Positions 38,038 through 46,798 of a DNA stretch of 64,000 nt are shown here, one piece after another (the first letter of the stretch is position 1; every line of letters starts with the position of its first letter). Position numbers and translations under genes: made by a program. Under the pieces are notes generated by a model. That model searched no databases. It was not told the DNA's origin and saw nothing but the letters and a program-made list of their open reading frames with translations. The DNA lies in NCBI RefSeq assembly GCF_003598715.1, contig NZ_QZFU01000013.1, forward strand, positions 1 to 64,000, given 5' to 3'. The stretch is from Nocardia panacis (GTDB lineage: Bacteria > Actinomycetota > Actinomycetes > Mycobacteriales > Mycobacteriaceae).

Positions 38038-38889
38038 TCAGGCGACCGACACTCCCCCTTCGGGGGAGTCGGTGGAGCGGCTCAGTTCGTGCCAGGCGTC
38101 GAAGTCGTCTTGAACGCGTTGGCGTCCGGCGGTGACCAGACGGATCGCATCCGAACCGAGCAGCAAATGCACAGGCGGCTTCTCCGCATCCAGGACGGCA
38201 AGGATGGCGTCGCCGGCGCGATCCGGATCACCGATTCCTTTCCCCGCGAGGGCCTGGCGGCGGGTCCGGATCGGGTCGAACAGCGTGTCGTAGTCGGCGA
38301 TGCTGCGTGGTGCGCGGACCAGTGACCTACCGGCCCAATCGGTTTTGAACGCGCCGGGCGCCACCGCGGTCACCCGCACACCGAACTGGTCGACCTCTTG
38401 GGCGAGCGTGTCGGTGATGCCTTCCAGTGCGTGTTTGCTGCCTTCGTAGAACGCCAGGCCGGGGAAGGTGGTCAGCCCGCCCATCGAGGTGATGACGAAG
38501 ATGTGGCCGCCGCGTCGCTCCCGCATACCGGGCAGGACCGCTTTCACCGTCGCCACCGTGCCGAAGACGTTGACCTCGAACTGGCGGCGCAGATCATCCA
38601 TCGACGATTCCTCGAAGGTGCCCTCGAGCCCGTAACCCGCGTTGGCCACGAGCACTTCGATCGGACCCAGTTCCGCTTCCACGGCCCGCACCGCGGGTTC
38701 GATCCGGTTCGCATCGGACAGGTCGAGCAGGAAGGCGTGGGCGCGGTCGGTGTCCAGTTCCCGGAAGGCGGCCGCGTGCTCCTCGGTGCGCACGGTGCCC
38801 GCGACCCGATGCCCGGCCGCCAGGGCGCGTCGGGCGATGGCCAGTCCGAGTCCGGTGCTGACGCCGGTGATCAGGAATGTCTTGCTCAC
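38038..38889 (-). CDS. Short-chain dehydrogenase/reductase
   Basis: 283 aa. The cofactor loop TGVSTGLGLAIARRAL is at the N-terminus. NAG is in VANAGYGLEGTFEES, and the catalytic Ser-Tyr-Lys are in ITSMGGLTTF and YEGSKHALEG. The start GTG 38889 follows GAAAGGAAA. Upstream ATG codons in this long frame have no ribosome site. Close to the oxidoreductase SDRs that act on ketones, but the substrate is unknown. It is 82 bp from the next XRE regulator on the same strand. Confidence 0.88.
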   Translation of the reverse strand: MSKTFLITGVSTGLGLAIARRALAAGHRVAGTVRTEEHAAAFRELDTDRAHAFLLDLSDANRIEPAVRAVEAELGPIEVLVANAGYGLEGTFEESSMDDLRRQFEVNVFGTVATVKAVLPGMRERRGGHIFVITSMGGLTTFPGLAFYEGSKHALEGITDTLAQEVDQFGVRVTAVAPGAFKTDWAGRSLVRAPRSIADYDTLFDPIRTRRQALAGKGIGDPDRAGDAILAVLDAEKPPVHLLLGSDAIRLVTAGRQRVQDDFDAWHELSRSTDSPEGGVSVA

Positions 38890-38971
38890 AACGGGTTTCC
38901 TTTCGATGACGTGCGTGGGCACGGCGGTATCGACCCCACGGGCATGGCGGGGTCGGTGATTCGGGCGGTGC

Positions 38972-39841
38972 TCAGGATTCGGCGGCAGTGTCCCGGATAG
39001 CCGCGGGTTCACTACCCCAACTGGCCAGCAGTCGCAGCCGCTCCTGGGACGGCGAGCCGGACGGCGCGGTGTAGACCACGAGCGATTGGCCCGGATCGGC
39101 GACCGAGGTGAAGATCTCGTACTGCAACTCCAGGTCACCCACGACAGGGTGGTGCAGGCGTTTGAGTCCGGTGCTGCGTTCCTGGACGCGATGTTCCGAC
39201 CACCACGCCGGGAATTCGGGTGAGCGCATCATCAACTCGCCGATCAGGTTGGCGATGTGCTGGTTGCGCGGCTGGTCGGCGGCGGCCCGCCGCAATCCGT
39301 GCACATAGTCGCGGGCGACGCGTTCCCAGTCGCACCACACCAGGCGGGCACTCGGATCCAGCAGCGTCCAGCGCGCCATGCTGCGTTCCCGGCGCGGCAT
39401 GGCGGCCACATCGGGAAACAGCAACGCCCACAACGCGTTTCCGCCGACGACGGTGAGGTTCCGGTCGCTGACGAAAGCAGAAGCCAGATCCATCGAATCC
39501 AGCACCTGCCGCAGCGCCGGTCGCAACCGTGACGAATGCTCGGCGTGGCCCGCGCGGCCGGACGCGGCGCCCGCGAGGGCGAACAGATGCCGCCGCTCGA
39601 TGTCATCGAACCGCAAGGCGTCGCAGAGGGCACGCAGCACCTGTTCCGACGGCTGCCGGGCGCGGCCTTGTTCCAGGCGGGTGTAGTACTCGGTGCTCAC
39701 CCCGGCCAGCTGCGCTACTTCACCGCGCCGCAGGCCCGCGACCCGGCGACCGCCACCGAACTCGACCGGTAGACCGATCTCCTCCGGCGTGAGGCCGGCA
39801 CGGCGAGCCCGCAGGAAATCGCCCAAGTCGTTGTTGCCCAT
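38972..39841 (-). CDS. XRE-family regulator with MmyB-like ligand domain
   Basis: 289 aa. An N-terminal helix-turn-helix (LGDFLRARRAGLTPEEIGLP, then RVAGLRRGEVAQLAGVSTEY) is followed by YTRLEQGRARQPSEQVL. From residue 105 the MmyB-like ligand-binding domain follows (SAFVSDRNLTVVGGNALWAL, then LHHPVVGDLELQYEIFTSV). This family often controls an adjacent SDR gene, and here the SDR lies downstream. The start is at ATG 39841. Confidence 0.9.
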   Translation of the reverse strand: MGNNDLGDFLRARRAGLTPEEIGLPVEFGGGRRVAGLRRGEVAQLAGVSTEYYTRLEQGRARQPSEQVLRALCDALRFDDIERRHLFALAGAASGRAGHAEHSSRLRPALRQVLDSMDLASAFVSDRNLTVVGGNALWALLFPDVAAMPRRERSMARWTLLDPSARLVWCDWERVARDYVHGLRRAAADQPRNQHIANLIGELMMRSPEFPAWWSEHRVQERSTGLKRLHHPVVGDLELQYEIFTSVADPGQSLVVYTAPSGSPSQERLRLLASWGSEPAAIRDTAAES

Positions 39842-39928
39842 GCCCCAAGTTTGCTGTCCACCCAACCGATCACCAAGGGGGTAGCCGGCCCTGCCAGTAC
39901 TACGCACCAGAGCTAAATATGCTTTAAT

Positions 39929-39947
39929 CCAAATGTCCAACATTTGG
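39929..39947 (+). promoter_or_regulatory. Operator overlapping the ribosome site of the gntR-MFS operon
   Basis: CCAAATGT (39929-39936) and ACATTTGG (39940-39947) form a perfect 8-bp inverted repeat with a 3-bp centre. TTGGAGG, the ribosome binding site of the gntR gene, begins inside the right arm. TTTAAT (39923-39928) just upstream is a -10 candidate. This is a strong autorepression candidate for the GntR protein. Confidence 0.65.
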
Positions 39948-39954
39948 AGGTTTC

Positions 39955-40677
39955 ATGGAGGGATTGCGTCAGCCGCGGCGTGCATCGACGCTGACGGCTC
40001 AGGTCGCGGATCAACTGCGGGATCAACTCGCGTCGGGGCGATGGCCGGTGGGCGGTCGGATTCCCGGCGAGCAGGAACTCACCGAACTGCTCGGGGTCAG
40101 CCGGAACACCGTGCGCGAAGCCCTGCGGTCACTGATCCATCTGGGTCTGCTCGAGGCACGCGTCGGAGACGGAACGTATGTGCGGGTCAGCAGCGAGTTG
40201 GAGGCCGTGCTGCTGCGCCGGGCGGCCACGGCCCGCGCGTCGGACGTGGCGGAACTGCGGGCCGTACTCGAAGAGCACGCCGCCGCCGTCGCGGCCGAGC
40301 GGCGGACCGAGGCGGACGTCGATCGACTGCGCGAACTACTGGACGAACTCCGGGAGCACAACAGCGGCGGCGTCATGACCGAGCTCGCGGCGGCCGACGG
40401 CGCGTTCCATCTCGCGATCGTCCGGGCGGGCGGGAACGCACTGCTCACCGAACTGTACGAGCACATGGGCGCCGCGCTCACATCGATGGTGTCCGAATTG
40501 CCGTGGGACGCCGATATCGCCGCCGAACACGACCGGTGGCACGGCGCCCTGGTCGATGCCATCGCCGCCCGCGACGCGGTCGCCGCACGACACGCCGCGG
40601 TGATGCTCGTACGGTTGACGGGCGCGCACGCGATCGCCGAAAGAACCGACAGCACAACGCCGGAGCGCACAGCATGA
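39955..40677 (+). CDS. GntR/FadR-family regulator
   Basis: 240 aa. Winged helix at residues 12-75 (QVADQLRDQLASGRWPVGGR, then GVSRNTVREALRSLIHLGLL and GDGTYVRV) followed by an all-helical FCD ligand domain (AELRAVLEEHAAAVAAERRT, AADGAFHLAIVRAGGNALL, EHDRWHGALVDAI). The ATG at 39955 has TTGGAGG 7 bases upstream. Its stop overlaps the MFS start (ATGA), so it regulates and is cotranscribed with that transporter. Confidence 0.92.
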   Translation: MEGLRQPRRASTLTAQVADQLRDQLASGRWPVGGRIPGEQELTELLGVSRNTVREALRSLIHLGLLEARVGDGTYVRVSSELEAVLLRRAATARASDVAELRAVLEEHAAAVAAERRTEADVDRLRELLDELREHNSGGVMTELAAADGAFHLAIVRAGGNALLTELYEHMGAALTSMVSELPWDADIAAEHDRWHGALVDAIAARDAVAARHAAVMLVRLTGAHAIAERTDSTTPERTA

Positions 40678-41888
40678 CCATTCGAACCGCCGCCCCCGAG
40701 GATACGAAGGCGCCCCCCGCCTTGTTGCTGATGGCGGGCATCGTGCTCGTCGCGGCGAATCTGCGTGCCGCACTGACCGGTGTCGGCCCACTGCTCCCGG
40801 AGATCGAGCGATCCACCGGCTTGTCCGGGATCTGGAGCGGGTTGCTCGGCGCGCTGCCGCTGCTGACCTTCGCCGCGACCTCACCGTTCGTCGGCCGGAC
40901 CGCCCACCGATTCGGATCCGCACGCGTACTGGGCAATTCGCTGCTCATCCTCGCGACAGGACTGCTGGTGCGTTCGCTGCCCGGCGTGTTCTTCCTGTTC
41001 GCAGGCACTTTCGTGGTCGCGGCGGCCATCGCCTACGGGAATGTGTTGCTACCGGCGGTGATCAAAAGCAGTGTGCCCGAGTCGCGGATCGGCCAGGTGA
41101 CTGCGGGCTACGTCACCGCCATGGGTCTGGTCGCCGCCCTTTCCTCGGGGATATCGGTGCCGATGGCCGCGTACCTGCCCGGCGCATGGCGAACCGCGCT
41201 GGGCTGCTGGATTGTGTTGGCCGCGTTGGCCTTTGTGGTCTGGTTGCCGCAATACCGGCGGGGCCGTCGCACCGAATCCGCCGCCCCCGCGGCGCGGGAA
41301 CCGATCCCGTGGCGATCCGGACTCGCCTGGCAGGTCAGCGTTTTCATGGGCCTGCAATCCCTCGCCTTCTACACGATCATCGCGTGGCTGCCCAGCATCC
41401 TGCACGACCGCGGCGTGGGTGCGGCGTCCGCCGGATGGCAGCTGTTCCTCTTCCAGATCGCGGGCCTGGTTTCCAGCATCGTGCTCCCATTCCTCACCCG
41501 CAGGTGGCGCGATCAGCGGATCATCGCCGCAACCGCCTCACTGCTCGCCGCTCTGGGCTTCGCGCTGCTGATCCTCGCCCCCGGACTCGCCGTGGTGTCC
41601 TGCGTGCTGATCGGACTCGGCGGCGGCGCCTGCCTGGTCCTGGCATTGAGCTTTCAAAGCCAGCGAGCGGCGAATCCGGCACAGGCGGCGGCGCTCGCCG
41701 CGATGGCCCAATCGGTCGGCTACCTTGTCGCCGCCATCGGACCGCTGCTGCTCGGCGCGCTCCACGACGGCACCGCCGGATGGCGGATCCCGCTGCTGCT
41801 GCTCGTCGCACTGGCACTCGTTCAAGCCGCCGTCGGCTCCCGCGCCGGCCGCGACACCCGACTGAGCACGCGGGTGGATCCGATCTAA
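40674..41888 (+). CDS. MFS transporter, CynX/NimT-like
   Basis: 404 aa with 12 predicted transmembrane helices. The N-terminus has VLVAANLRAALTGVGPLLPE, the hallmark of the CynX/NimT (cyanate/2-nitroimidazole transporter) branch, and GVGAASAGWQLFLFQ appears in the second half. Substrate unclear. The start overlaps the gntR stop. Regulator and exporter probably form an inducible two-gene operon. Confidence 0.9.
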   Translation: MTIRTAAPEDTKAPPALLLMAGIVLVAANLRAALTGVGPLLPEIERSTGLSGIWSGLLGALPLLTFAATSPFVGRTAHRFGSARVLGNSLLILATGLLVRSLPGVFFLFAGTFVVAAAIAYGNVLLPAVIKSSVPESRIGQVTAGYVTAMGLVAALSSGISVPMAAYLPGAWRTALGCWIVLAALAFVVWLPQYRRGRRTESAAPAAREPIPWRSGLAWQVSVFMGLQSLAFYTIIAWLPSILHDRGVGAASAGWQLFLFQIAGLVSSIVLPFLTRRWRDQRIIAATASLLAALGFALLILAPGLAVVSCVLIGLGGGACLVLALSFQSQRAANPAQAAALAAMAQSVGYLVAAIGPLLLGALHDGTAGWRIPLLLLVALALVQAAVGSRAGRDTRLSTRVDPI

Positions 41889-42003
41889 TGCTGCGGGCGG
41901 ACGTGTGGTCTGCGTGGACGAGCTCGGCCGCTCAACCTCCAACTCCGGCCGCGACCCGTCCGCGGCTGGTTCCCGAGACGGTGGCTCGTAGTCGGCATTC
42001 GGA

Positions 42004-42813
42004 CTACCTTCCGAAGGTTGCCCGACCAGGTGGGATGTCCTGCGCGCCCTCATGTTGTTCGGGTTCGGTGAGGTAGCGCAGATACCTGTCCGGGTCGGCA
42101 AGGAAACTTCGGGTCAGCCGCACCGGCATTGCCTCGTCGTAGGTGACTTCGCTGATCTCGCCGGTTTCTCGGATCTCGAGGATTGTGGCACCGGGCAGTG
42201 CCAGCAGGATCGGCGAGTGAGTCGCGACGAGTATCTGGCAATTCTGACGTACCAGTTCGGCCAGTCGGGCGAGCACAGCCATGCATCCCTGAGGAGAAAG
42301 GGCCGATTCGGGCTCGTCGAGCAGGTAGAGACCATTGGCGAGGAACCGGTGACGCATCAGATCGACGAACGATTCACCGTGCGAACGGGCGTGTGGCGAC
42401 ACCCCGCCCATGGCTCGTAGCTGCTCGGGGCCAAGTCGTTCGGTTTCGGTCGCGACGTTGTAGTAGGACTCGGCCCGCACGAAGAACCTAGTGCGGGGTT
42501 TGGAGATTCCCCACGCCAGAGTGAGGTGTTCACCCAGTTTCGATTCCGTCGCGCGGGTCGCGAAGCGGAAGTTCTGTGATCCTCCCTCCGCGTTCAGCCC
42601 GGCCGCGACGGCGACGGCCTCGACGAGGGTGGATTTGCCGGAGCCGTTCTCGCCAACCAGGAACGTCACCCCGGCGGGGATCTCGATGCCCCCGGCGCGC
42701 GTGAGGTGCCGCACGATAGGCAGGTCGAAGGGGTAGCGGTCGGTGTCGGGGGACGTGGCTCGGATCCTGCGCAGAAACCTCGCCGGGGCGGATGAGCGTG
42801 GAGGGTATGTCAC
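42004..42813 (-). CDS. AAA/ABC-like ATPase, single domain
   Basis: 269 aa. Walker A GENGSGKSTL (around residue 50), a signature-like region, Walker B YLLDEPESALSP (residue about 180), and the H-loop ATHSPIL follow in order. It looks like the predicted-ATPase AAA_21/AAA_23 group rather than a transporter subunit, as there is no membrane partner. GTG 42813 overlaps the stop of the DUF1835 gene (GTGA). The two genes look like a coupled pair of unknown role. Confidence 0.75.
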   Translation of the reverse strand: MTYPPRSSAPARFLRRIRATSPDTDRYPFDLPIVRHLTRAGGIEIPAGVTFLVGENGSGKSTLVEAVAVAAGLNAEGGSQNFRFATRATESKLGEHLTLAWGISKPRTRFFVRAESYYNVATETERLGPEQLRAMGGVSPHARSHGESFVDLMRHRFLANGLYLLDEPESALSPQGCMAVLARLAELVRQNCQILVATHSPILLALPGATILEIRETGEISEVTYDEAMPVRLTRSFLADPDRYLRYLTEPEQHEGAQDIPPGRATFGR

Positions 42814-43577
42814 TGCTCGGCCTGCCGTATCCGGCACGACCGCGCTGTGCGGGGGTCGCCCTCGGCCGCAACCACTCCTGCGGCGACGAGGTCGATAAGT
42901 CGACGTTGTAGTACGTAGTCGCCGGTCTGGAATCGGTGCTCGGCCATGACCGCAGCGATCACCGCAGGCATCGGTGTGGGAGCGACGGACACATGGTTCT
43001 GGAGTGCCTCGTCGAAGTAGTCGACAGGCGCGGAGACCAGTTCCGATGCCGCCGACACCACTCGCAGCGGAGCGTTCTCGCTGCGCAACCTCGCCCACTT
43101 TTGTGCCAGTTCGGTGCGTTCGGCGCCATCGAGGGCGCGCTCCGACCCCAGATAGGTGCTGATCTCGGCGGGCGTCAGCGAGGCCACCGCGGCGATCGAC
43201 TCGTTTGCGGGGCCTCGACTACCGGCGGTGACGTCGATGACATGCAACCGGTGGTCGCGAGGCCGCGTGGTGAGGAACAGATAGTCGGCGTATTCCTGGG
43301 CGCTGTGCTTGCTCACCCAGACGATCGTTCGGGCGGCGGGACCGACAGATCGGCGTGGCCCCGGCTCCGCCGACTCCCAGAGCGCTGCCTGTCGCATCCC
43401 CATGTCGCCGGTGAAGGTCGCATTCCACCATGCGCGTCGGTCGCCGCAGTCGAGGGGGCCACAGCTGAGGTCGTCACGGCCCATCACGACCTCGCTCCCA
43501 ACCGCATCGGCGGCGTCGAGGGCCGCACGGATCGATTTCGCCGACGAGAGATTGGGAGCGAGATGCACGGTGAGCAT
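42810..43577 (-). CDS. DUF1835/DUF3658-type protein
   Basis: 255 aa. The N-terminal region (VHLAPNLSSAKSIRAALDAA, VVMGRDDLSCGPL) resembles the DUF1835 domain, and the C-terminal helical region (YDVLQRRLIDLVAA-like) the DUF3658 partner domain. Function is not known; the fold resembles a nucleotide-binding protein. No signal peptide. It is coupled by a 4-base overlap to the AAA ATPase gene downstream. Confidence 0.65.
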   Translation of the reverse strand: MLTVHLAPNLSSAKSIRAALDAADAVGSEVVMGRDDLSCGPLDCGDRRAWWNATFTGDMGMRQAALWESAEPGPRRSVGPAARTIVWVSKHSAQEYADYLFLTTRPRDHRLHVIDVTAGSRGPANESIAAVASLTPAEISTYLGSERALDGAERTELAQKWARLRSENAPLRVVSAASELVSAPVDYFDEALQNHVSVAPTPMPAVIAAVMAEHRFQTGDYVLQRRLIDLVAAGVVAAEGDPRTARSCRIRQAEQ

Positions 43578-43649
43578 GTTCCCTATTGTGTTCCACTCGG
43601 CCGATCCGAGCTCGCAGCCCGCCGACCGGACACCAGGGTGACTGGGACG

Positions 43650-43952
43650 CTAGTAGAAAAGCGCCCAGGCCCCGCCGTTCCGGATCATCTGGCAGTGATA
43701 CCGCCCTTTGGTGGAATCGGCCAGTGCCTGCCCGACGTTGATGCATTCCTGTTCGGAGTTGTACACCCCGAGCACCCGATCCCAAGGCACCCAGTCATCG
43801 TCGGAGACCTGCCGGAACTGAATATCCTGCCGCACGACGCAGACGTCGACGAACGTCACCGCGTCCGAAACGCCGGTGCCGGTTACCAGCCCCAGCGCGA
43901 AAACTCCGACGATCAGACCCGCACCCCGTCGAAAGAATGAACTCCTGAGCAT
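43650..43952 (-). CDS. Small exported protein
   Basis: 100 aa. The N-terminal signal peptide MLRSSFFRRGAGLIVGVFAL ends near residue 30, followed by a mature part of about 70 residues with three cysteines (DVCVV, QECINV, YHCQM). The ATG 43952 has GAGGGAG 4 bases upstream. The mature part resembles small secreted nocardial or mycobacterial proteins with one disulphide. Function unknown. Confidence 0.7.
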   Translation of the reverse strand: MLRSSFFRRGAGLIVGVFALGLVTGTGVSDAVTFVDVCVVRQDIQFRQVSDDDWVPWDRVLGVYNSEQECINVGQALADSTKGRYHCQMIRNGGAWALFY

Positions 43953-44158
43953 GAGACTCCCTCTCGTGCAAAGGGATTGCGCCACGCTCACCGCTGAGTG
44001 CGGCGGTTCCCCCGTGATGGGCGAAGACACTTCCCCGCCCATCTACTTGGATGCACGAGAACGCGGATCGGTTCCCTGTCACGCTGAAGTAACCGCACCT
44101 TCGCCGCCCGTGATCATGTCCCGCGTACCTCCCGGCACGACCGCGACAACCTCTTGAT

Positions 44159-44986
44159 TCAGTCCGGTAGGTCGCTGAAGCCGTAGAATTCGGCCAAATC
44201 GGCGACCTTCCAGGCCTTTCCGGTGCGGGTGTTGCGGTCCGGGTCGGCGGCGAGGGCTACAACGGCGCGGCCGGTGAAGCGGGGGGTTTCGGCGGTGGCG
44301 AGGTCGATGGTGGGTTCGCCGGGGATGGTGAGGAGGCGGCGACCGTCGGGGCCGGGCGGGATGAGTTGGAGGAGTTCGGTATTCACGATACCGGGCCAGA
44401 GGGAGACCGCAGTGGCGGTGTCGGCCAGGTCGTGCGCCATCTCGGCGGTCATGCGGTCGAGGGCGGCCTTGCCCACGCCGTACACGGCGTTGTGCATGGT
44501 GCGGACCGCGCCGGGTGAGGAGATGTTGACGATCAGGCCGCGGGCTTCGATCAGCAGTGGGGCGGCGTAAAAGGCTGCCACGTAATGGGATCGGACGCCG
44601 ATATCGAATCCGGCGTCCCAAGCGGCGGGCGGGATCTCCCAGAATTTGCGGCCGAGCCAGCGCGCCGAACCGGGGGAGTCGTAGACGTTGTTGACGAGAA
44701 TGTCGAGGCGGCCCTGTTCTTCTCGGACGCGCTCGAACAGTTTCACGACCCCCGAGCTGTACAGATGATCGCAGATCACCGGGACGCCGACGCCGCCGAG
44801 GGCGTCGACCTCGGCGGCGGCGCCCGCGACGGTGCCGGGCAGCTGTTTGGCCTTGACGGTGCGTCCGGTGAGGTACACGGTCGCGCCCGCCGCGCCCAGT
44901 TCGAGGGCGATGCCCTTGCCGATGCCGCGACTGGCTCCGGTCACCACCGCGACGCGTCCGGCGAGCACCCCGGGTGTATCGCTCAT
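44159..44986 (-). CDS. Short-chain dehydrogenase/reductase (DHRS1-like)
   Basis: 275 aa. It contains TGASRGIGKGIALELGAAGA, the NAD(P) loop, then ILVNNVYD and NISSPGAVR, and the catalytic YGVGKAALD at about 169. The residue pattern resembles the DHRS1-type SDRs. It stands alone, followed by a small membrane protein gene on the same strand. Confidence 0.88.
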   Translation of the reverse strand: MSDTPGVLAGRVAVVTGASRGIGKGIALELGAAGATVYLTGRTVKAKQLPGTVAGAAAEVDALGGVGVPVICDHLYSSGVVKLFERVREEQGRLDILVNNVYDSPGSARWLGRKFWEIPPAAWDAGFDIGVRSHYVAAFYAAPLLIEARGLIVNISSPGAVRTMHNAVYGVGKAALDRMTAEMAHDLADTATAVSLWPGIVNTELLQLIPPGPDGRRLLTIPGEPTIDLATAETPRFTGRAVVALAADPDRNTRTGKAWKVADLAEFYGFSDLPD

Positions 44987-44990
44987 GATC

Positions 44991-45299
44991 TCAGGACTCT
45001 ACCGTGAAATGGGAACGCGTTCTAGATTTACCCCGAGATGGGTGCGGGCTCACCGAGACTCTGCAACCCAGCAGCGCCGCCGTCGCGTTCAACACCGGCA
45101 CCGCCGCGCGGCGGCGCCGCAGCCCGAGCCACGCGCTGCACGCCAGACCCGTCAGCAGCAGTACATCGAACCCGACCCAGGCCAGCCGCCACTCATAGGT
45201 CGTGTAGCCGTTCGGGAGTTGGACCGCCAACCACAGCGTCCAGGGAACAAGGAATAACGCGCCACCTGCGGTGACAGCCAACAGAACTCGTCGGTTCAC
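44991..45299 (-). CDS. Small membrane protein, two transmembrane helices
   Basis: 102 aa from GTG 45299, which has TAGGTT (45307-45312 on this strand) 7 bases upstream, a leaderless arrangement. The helices are VLLAVTAGGALFLVPWTLWL and RLAWVGFDVLLLTGLACSAW; a third hydrophobic stretch VPVLNATAALLGC follows. The C-terminus is basic (HPSRGKSRTRSHF). No family recognised. It ends 4 bases before the start of the downstream SDR gene. Confidence 0.6.
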   Translation of the reverse strand: MNRRVLLAVTAGGALFLVPWTLWLAVQLPNGYTTYEWRLAWVGFDVLLLTGLACSAWLGLRRRRAAVPVLNATAALLGCRVSVSPHPSRGKSRTRSHFTVES

Positions 45300-45325
45300 A
45301 TCGACGAACCTACCGAAGCGCGGAA

Positions 45326-46669
45326 TTATTCTCCTGCGGGCAGCGCTCGGTCGCGCAGGCCGAGGAATTGGTCGAGCAGCGCCAGACCCTCCACGGTGAG
45401 ACGGGAAGTGGGCGCGGCCAATTCGTCCTGGAGGATCTCCAATCCCCTGGCCGATTCGACACCGGGCGCGCCGGGAGCGACCTTTCGCCAACCGACCGCC
45501 GTCTTCCAGTCCGGATCCTCGCATGCCCATGCCCACAGCACCTCGCGCACCACGACGGGCAGCACCGTGTAGACGCGCGAGCACTCTGTCCCGGTTCGGG
45601 TTTCGAGTTGGTAGACGTATTCGTGGCGGTGGGCGCGTATGCGATCGCCCGCGCGGGTGAGGGTGAGGTCGGGATCGTTGGGGTCGGCGGCGGCGGTGAT
45701 CAGATCGGCGAGCAGGGCGGGGGTGAGATAGGGCAGCGTGTGATCGGGCATGGTGACCTCGACCTCGACGCGCTCGCGCGGGTTGTAGAGGCAGCCGGTG
45801 GCGATATCGAGGACGGCGAGGTCGCGGTCCTTGGTCAGATTCAGCGCCGCGAGCAGGTGGTGGGCGCGGTCGTGACCGCGCGCGTGCAGGATCGCGCCCC
45901 CCGCCCCCGCGGTCAGTCCGTAGGCAGGATCGAGGTCGATGGACAGCGCGCGCAGGGCCGGGTCCGGTCGACCAGGGTCGGTGCGCAGGCGCGAGTAGAT
46001 CTCCAACGCCTCCAGCGCGCCGTCGATATCGGCTGGGAGCAGCGCGAATTCGTGCGTGGCCGTGAGTCCGTCGAGCACCGAGCGCAGTTCCGGCGTCGGC
46101 CGCACCTCCACGCTGCCGTCGGCACGCGTCGCGGTGGTCGCGGCGAGTCGGATGACACGGTCCTGCCACCAGAAGACCGAGGAGGTGATCGCGGCGGAGC
46201 AGGCGATCGTGCCGAGCGCGTCCAGCACGACCTCGGAATCGGGTCCGCAGAGCGGATGCGCATAGAGTTCGCCCGCGCCTGCCGCGACGAACAACGCCCC
46301 GTGCTGCCCGATCACCGGATAGTGCTCGAGCCTGCGAATGTGCGCGCCCGCGAACTCCGATCCGGTGAGCACGGCCAGATCGGTCTCGCCGCGACCCTCC
46401 CACCCCAGTTCCAGACTCTCCGCGCCGGAATTGGCCTCGGCCGACGCGAGGGCTTCCTCGACGCCGATCTCCCACTCCGCCAACAACTCCGGCGTCACCG
46501 CGCGACCGAGAGGAGCGAGCGTCAAAACCTCGACGAGTCCCGGCGCGACCATTCGGTGCACGGCCGGGCCCCCGGCGGCGGCCAAACGCAATCGCAGCAA
46601 CCCGCGCGGATCGGTCTGTTCGGCGACCGAACCGGCATGGGTGCGGGGGGCATCCGATGGCGGTGTCAT
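45326..46669 (-). CDS. Large hypothetical protein, 447 aa
   Basis: Start ATG 46669 has GGGGAG 8 bases upstream; the frame is open far upstream without a better start. Soluble, no signal peptide or membrane segment. An N-terminal leucine-rich part (RGLLRLRLAAAGGPAVHRMV), a central region with WEGRGETDLAVLTGSEFAG, and the C-terminal EVLWAWACEDPDWKTAVGWR are visible. I do not recognise a family and see no catalytic motif. The opposite strand here is open too, but its translation is low-complexity. Confidence 0.65.
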   Translation of the reverse strand: MTPPSDAPRTHAGSVAEQTDPRGLLRLRLAAAGGPAVHRMVAPGLVEVLTLAPLGRAVTPELLAEWEIGVEEALASAEANSGAESLELGWEGRGETDLAVLTGSEFAGAHIRRLEHYPVIGQHGALFVAAGAGELYAHPLCGPDSEVVLDALGTIACSAAITSSVFWWQDRVIRLAATTATRADGSVEVRPTPELRSVLDGLTATHEFALLPADIDGALEALEIYSRLRTDPGRPDPALRALSIDLDPAYGLTAGAGGAILHARGHDRAHHLLAALNLTKDRDLAVLDIATGCLYNPRERVEVEVTMPDHTLPYLTPALLADLITAAADPNDPDLTLTRAGDRIRAHRHEYVYQLETRTGTECSRVYTVLPVVVREVLWAWACEDPDWKTAVGWRKVAPGAPGVESARGLEILQDELAAPTSRLTVEGLALLDQFLGLRDRALPAGE

Positions 46670-46798
46670 CAAGTCATCTCCCCAGGGGTCGAGTGTGACC
46701 TCGACCATAGGTGGATCCCGCGCGCATTGCCGTCGCTGGGAACGGGCCGCAGTCTGTCGAAGCCGTCGATCGCAAGCCGGATATGCCACACTGACCCC

